A DNA stretch of 10,171 nucleotides, from positions 101,383-111,553 of the forward strand of contig BQKZ01001902.1 in the NCBI GenBank assembly GCA_036244855.1. Reading direction: 5' to 3'. Made by a program: the position numbers and the translations under genes. The stretch comes from Temnopleurus reevesii. Taxonomy: Eukaryota > Echinodermata > Echinoidea > Temnopleuroida > Temnopleuridae. Position 1 is the stretch's first letter. Every line of letters starts with the position of its first letter. The notes beneath the pieces were generated by a model that was not told the origin of the DNA, searched no databases, and saw only the letters and a list, made by a program, of their open reading frames with translations. Shown piece by piece: positions 6,656 through 10,171 of this stretch.

Positions 6656-6768
6656 ATGGTTCATGCCCTCGTCAGCAATGGAGCCAACTCGATCTGGGAG
6701 CACTCTCTTCTCGATCCATCTCAAGTTAGGAGTGGCAAGAGGAAACCCAATCCAAAGGACTCGGTCCA
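6656..6768 (+). CDS. GIT: GIT ArfGAP-domain exon, intact
   Basis: This 113-nt exon encodes MVHALVSNGANSIWEHSL, then LDPSQVRSGKRKPNPKDSV, and ends with CA, to be completed to His by the next exon. It aligns residue for residue with the GIT1/GIT2 stretch that follows the zinc finger. NGANSIWEHSLLDP, SG(K/R)RK and NP(K/Q)D are distinctive for GIT and not shared by other ArfGAP subfamilies such as ASAP, ACAP or AGAP. The ATG is internal: it follows directly on a splice acceptor (ttttag) and corresponds to the Met after LLQ in vertebrate proteins, so it should not be read as a start codon. The donor CA|gtgagt is a strong consensus. The next exon should begin with one base completing His, then Pro, but I did not find it before 10171. 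Confidence 0.93.
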
Positions 6769-6851
6769 GTGAGTATCTTGTGTTCTATTGACTGATTGGG
6801 ATTATAATCATTGTGTACATTATGCTATCCACCTAGATTCAGAGGTTAATG

Positions 6852-7012
6852 GCACAAAATGGTCTTAGCTATCCCCTTCTAGCTATGACGTCTTAACTTC
6901 TGTGCAATCCTTATCATATGCGTATCCATGTTCGTGTCTGTGTTAAGAGGGTGGCACAAGAAGTCAAGACGTCTTTAATAGCAAGAAGAGGATAGCTAAG
7001 CCCATTTTGTGC
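6852..7012. repeat. Long foldback hairpin, possible MITE
   Basis: The left arm (about 6852-6905: gcacaaaatgg, cttagctatcc, cttct, gacgtctt, acttctgtgc) is the imperfect reverse complement of the right arm (about 6954-7012: gcacaagaagtc, gacgtctt, agaag, ggatagctaag, cccattttgtgc). Arms are about 54-59 bases with a few mismatches and small gaps around a loop of about 48. It begins 83 bp after exon 3. No clear target duplication was seen. It could be a MITE or simply a stable foldback in the pre-mRNA. Confidence 0.85.
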
Positions 7013-7489
7013 AACACCCCCAGGAATCCTGTTTTAAATAGAGAACTCTCTTTTTAATCCCTTTTCATGAATAGAGTCCAAGCAAAACAAAAATGAAAGC
7101 AAACCTGTGATTATGAAATTTTAGATGGAGATTCATGTCCAATAGTGTACTTCAGGAATTTGTATGTACATAAAGGATTAAAGTCCACACTGTTTTGTGT
7201 CTTATTGGCTAATCGTCTGCATTTTACAGAGTGTGTATTCATGGAACTGTACTGTAATTGATCTGTGGATCAGAGAATTTATGTCAGTCTTTATATTTAT
7301 ACTATTAGGTATCTAGAATTGTCATTGGATAAGGAAAATTTCAGTGTTTTACTGTACATAATATATATATGGAAAATTTACAATGAAACTTTAAAAAGCT
7401 TGGACTTGCCTACGGGGTTGACAGGCAGCTCTTTAAATGCATGCAGACATTGGTGAGCTATTACTTGTGTCAAGAGCATAATATCAAAG

Positions 7490-8175
7490 GGTGAGTCATC
7501 ACTTGCCTAAAGCTGTCCCTTTATACAAAACATGTACGTGTATGGGTTGAATGAGTATCAAGTGATGTTATTGTATCTTGATAATGACCAAATTTTCTTT
7601 TAGGAGTCACAACCCAACTTCTAGCCGTGTTTTCAGATACTCTTTGTCAATAGTATGATATGCTCAAAGTATGAGTCATCATGTCATTTTGAATCTGTCT
7701 CTTGTACCTGCATGTATTGAATGGGTATCAGGTGACGTTATTCTATCGTGATGATACCGGACCAAATTTTCTATCAGGAGTCACAACCGAAGTGGTAGCC
7801 CCTTTTCTCAGAAACCCTATATGGATTAGATTGAATTTGCTGTTGTAGGACATTGTTGGATATTATTTTTGTATTTTGTTCAAAGTATGAGTTGTATCTT
7901 TATATTATCAGACCAAATTAAAGGAGTCACAACCAAAGTTATCAGATACCCTTTGAAATTGCATAATCTTGCCCAATTATTGTTGAAAAGCAGCTCTAGA
8001 CCTTGTCAGATTATTATTTATGTCACAAGTATGATATGCTCAAGTATGAGTCATCTTGTATGTCTCTTGTACCTGCATGCGTTAAATGAGTATTAGGTGA
8101 CGTCATTGTATCTTGATGATACCGGATCAAATTTTCTATTAGGAGCCACAATAAAAGTTGGAGCTGTGGTTGTAT
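7490..8175. repeat. Diverged tandem repeat, four units of about 180 bp
   Basis: Landmarks recur in order. (g/a)tgag follows caaag-like sequence at about 7492, 7672, 7887 and 8046. aggag(t/c)cacaa occurs at 7602, 7776, 7922 and 8141. Units 2 and 4 share ctcttgtacctgcatg, tgacgt(t/c)att and gatgataccgga(c/t)caaattttctat. Unit 3 is shortened and lacks the middle block, while about 60-70 extra bases precede units 3 and 4. Divergence between units is considerable, so the array is old. No coding frame is conserved between units. Confidence 0.8.
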
Positions 8176-8923
8176 CTTGAAAAAAAGGTGAACAAGTTCT
8201 CTAGAAATAGCCACAAATATTTTGCAGCAAATATAAAGTCTGATTTCATTAATGAGGTTCAAATGTTTAAGGTATTTTGATCATTTTTTTTTCGCTGGCT
8301 AAATTATGAGAAATGTTGACAACATATTGACCCCCCAAAAAAGAAGTGACAGCCATTTCATGTATAGAGGAGGGTAAACTTGCCCCAATATTTGGGAGAT
8401 ATCCTAGTAATGTTACATAATATTGATAAAAAAGTCTAACCCTGCACAATATTTGTAGATATGGATCATATCTTAAACCTGAATGAAGTTCTTCATTTTG
8501 TTGTCCAGTCTACTTCGGCTTCTGTCTCTTTTGGTGAAAAGGTTGAAACAAGTGCAAAAAGAAACCTTTGTCTCTCTTCCTTTTCTGTCTTTATTTCATT
8601 GTCTCTCTCTTTCTCAATCTCTTCATGTACATTATCTCTCGCTACCATAGGCCCCTCTCCCTGACCCCTACCCCCCTACTAAAGCAGCAGTAGAATTGGC
8701 AGCAGTTCAGTCTATTGAAGATTGTCAAGGCTTATGCCTCAGTGGCCCTCTAAATGTCGGAAATTTGGAGGTTTTTCAGTCACAATTCTTATGAATCTCT
8801 CTGAGTAATCCATTGTCTTTACATGTATTTAATAAGTCTCTCTCAATATTGTGGATACCTACATGTTGCCATAACATTTTGATAAAAAAACATACATAGA
8901 ATATTCTGCATACAAATTCTTAA

Positions 8924-9035
8924 GCCCCGGTCACATAGGACCCCGGAAGCAACACGATTCACCCCGACTCGTTGTTCTGAGGCAGTTAACTGTGAATTAA
9001 CAAAGAGTCGGGGTGAATCGTGTTGCTACTGGGGC
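8924..9035. mobile_element. Small hairpin MITE (copy B)
   Basis: The ends are gcccc...ggggc. Perfect 23-bp inverted arms, AGCAACACGATTCACCCCGACTC and its complement, lie at 8948-8970 and 9005-9027, around a 34-base loop containing gaggcagttaactgtgaa. The left arm also carries ggtcacatag, matching the end of copy A at 4717-4829. About 15 bases of the corresponding right-arm sequence are deleted. Arm identity is perfect here and poor in copy A, so copy B looks younger. Confidence 0.85.
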
Positions 9036-9693
9036 ATTAATCGAATACTTTGTTCGATGTTTTTCTGATATCGTGGCTCATATCACCAATGTGTTATTGC
9101 TCTTCCATAAGGCCCAGTTTCTTAACAATAAAACAAATGCCATCAATAAATACAGGCATAACTCTTTTTCTCATACCGTATTAATCACATTTCATAATAC
9201 AAAACTTTGCCAAAAACATGTATGCACAATTTCTCTATTGAAAAAAGAATATTTGAAGAAAAAGAATATGTTTGGAACTTTTGTAGTTTTTTTCCCCATG
9301 GCACATATTAGTTTAGCTTGACCTTTTCTCTCCCAGATTTTCCCAATTCGATAGAATTTAAGTCTAACATGTGCTGGCCCTTTATGGTGTCTTTTTATTC
9401 AGTTTTGTGATATTCAGTGGTGGGATAATATAGTCCAAGCCTGTCTTTGGACGTGATCCAAATGAATTCCACAGAGCGGTAAAGCTGTGAATTGTGTATG
9501 TCCGTATGAGTAGGCATGTAATTTCATGCGCACAGACCGAATATCCTCCCCTAAGTGATATCTTCCTCGATTTAAGTACTTGATTAAATGCAGTGAGTGG
9601 ACTTGGATTATCAGTAGAAAATATCACAAATTGATTTGGTTGGGATGTCCAAGGTATATTCACATGCTGTAGCACTATAATGGTTTAGAGGTA

Positions 9694-9866
9694 CAGTGGA
9701 AACTCTGTATAAAGAGATCTGAAATAATGAAATATCTGATATAAAGAGGTAAAAAATCTGGTCCCAGTTCTTAATAATTTTATATTGTTTTTTAACTCTG
9801 CTATAAAGAAATTACTGCTATATTATTGGATGGTCCCAAGCACCTCGTTATACTGAGTTTCCACTG
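9694..9866. mobile_element. pogo/Tigger-like MITE with CAGTGGAAACTC ends
   Basis: CAGTGGAAACTCTGTATAA at the left matches the inverse of the right end (CAGTGGAAACTCAGTATAA) with one mismatch; both continue into A(A/C)GAG(A/G). TA flanks both sides (9692-9693 and 9867-9868), the duplication made by Tc1/mariner-type transposases. CAGT ends followed by TATAA(C)GA are a familiar pogo/Tigger signature. At 173 bp with an AT-rich interior and no reading frame it is non-autonomous. Its ends differ from those of the 2756-2934 element, so it is a separate family. Confidence 0.88.
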
Positions 9867-10171
9867 TATTTATAACTTATGGTCATGGATGAAATTTGCT
9901 ACCTATGATCTAAAATTGCTTTACATCTTCTAAAAGTTATTAATTGGTTTTCTTTTATGGTTAAAGCGAATATGGAGTACTTGCAAAGAACTTCAATTTG
10001 GAAAAATGAATGATTAAAATAATCTTATGTTACAAACAAAGCACAACGTGACTAGTGTAGACAAGGGAAAACTAATATGATAACCTCAAACTGGTTAAAA
10101 GCGAAATTATGTCATTCTCCACGTGCTCTGTCCACTGCAGCAAACACAGGAAGCAGCGCGTGGGACTGGTA

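Larger units (their letters stand above)
6769..10171 (+). other. GIT: GIT intron after the ArfGAP exon, runs off the window
   Basis: From the gtgagt donor onward I looked for the expected following peptide (His-Pro, then EFI(R/K)AKYQxLAF) on the plus strand and did not see it. The intron is therefore at least 3.4 kb. It holds a long hairpin (6852-7012), a four-unit tandem repeat (7490-8175), a hairpin MITE (8924-9035) and a pogo-like MITE (9694-9866). The gaps 7013-7489, 8176-8923, 9036-9691 and 9869-10171 are AT-rich with no gene or repeat I can name, apart from pyrimidine-rich sequence at 8570-8680. Confidence 0.7.

Noticed and set aside
6656..6791. Reading the exon-3 region in the frame of the plus-strand open frame from 6603
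   Set aside because: That frame is shifted relative to the GIT frame; the correct reading starts at the acceptor at 6656 and ends at the gtgagt donor at 6769.
7265..7456. Open frame ending near a donor-like attg|gtgagc, a possible exon
   Set aside because: No convincing acceptor upstream, and none of its frames resembles the GIT segment expected next.
8461..8664. Open frame beginning just after tttgtag
   Set aside because: No donor-bounded coding segment and no similarity to GIT; the 3' part is a pyrimidine-rich low-complexity run.
9013..9675. Open frames of 102 (plus) and 97 (minus) codons
   Set aside because: The first starts inside hairpin MITE copy B; neither shows a domain or conserved motif.
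10134..10171. Possible exon start after tgtccactgcag, open to the window end
   Set aside because: It could complete the His codon in phase, but the following residues (KHRKQRVGLV) do not match the expected GIT sequence, and too little is visible.
1..10171. tRNA, rRNA, CRISPR array or prokaryotic operon
   Set aside because: No tRNA A/B-box pair, rRNA-like segment, regularly spaced repeat-spacer array or gene-dense strand was seen; the spliced exons indicate an animal genome.

Overview
This window looks like non-coding-rich genomic DNA from an animal, most likely a marine invertebrate. An echinoderm is my best guess, with low confidence. The reasons are AT-rich introns, frequent acatgta-type motifs, several families of short inverted-repeat transposons, and two short exons with canonical animal splice sites. 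No bacterial gene, operon, rRNA, tRNA or CRISPR array was seen. Almost all open frames of 60-130 codons are chance frames or lie inside repeats.

The one gene I can support is a plus-strand orthologue of GIT1/GIT2 (GRK-interacting ArfGAP). Two consecutive coding exons are present. 4903-5039 (137 nt) encodes the second half of the ArfGAP zinc finger, with CDEC and [10 protein letters not shown]. 6656-6768 (113 nt) encodes the next part of the ArfGAP domain, with NGANSIWEHSLLDP. They are joined in phase across a 1,616-bp intron. The exon with the start codon and the first zinc-finger cysteine pair was not found, and the exons after 6768 (rest of ArfGAP, ankyrin repeats, SHD, coiled coil, paxillin-binding domain) were not found either.

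The most interesting region is 3605-5039. The ArfGAP exon and its flanking intron form a decayed tandem array of three copies: a fragment at about 3605-3650, a full-length copy at 4498-4634, and the intact exon at 4903-5039. The full-length extra copy keeps an acceptor and an open frame. It has lost the first cysteine of the zinc-finger pair and its GT donor, and it carries offsetting indels. Two transposons landed inside this array, and the sister repeat units serve as built-in empty sites. One is a 698-bp element at 3651-4348 with 23-bp terminal inverted repeats and many GGTGTT/AACACC motifs. The other is a 113-bp hairpin element at about 4717-4829, which has a second copy at 8924-9035.

The rest by region: 1-230 holds a fragment of a probable dispersed repeat. 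231-2123 has only simple tracts. 2128-2680 and 6107-6614 are two copies of a long-TIR foldback element; the second ends about 40 bp before the exon-3 acceptor and may supply its branch point. 2756-2934 and 9694-9866 are two different pogo/Tigger-like MITEs. 6852-7012 is a long hairpin. 7490-8175 is a four-unit diverged tandem repeat of about 180 bp. The remaining stretches are AT-rich intron sequence with nothing I can name.
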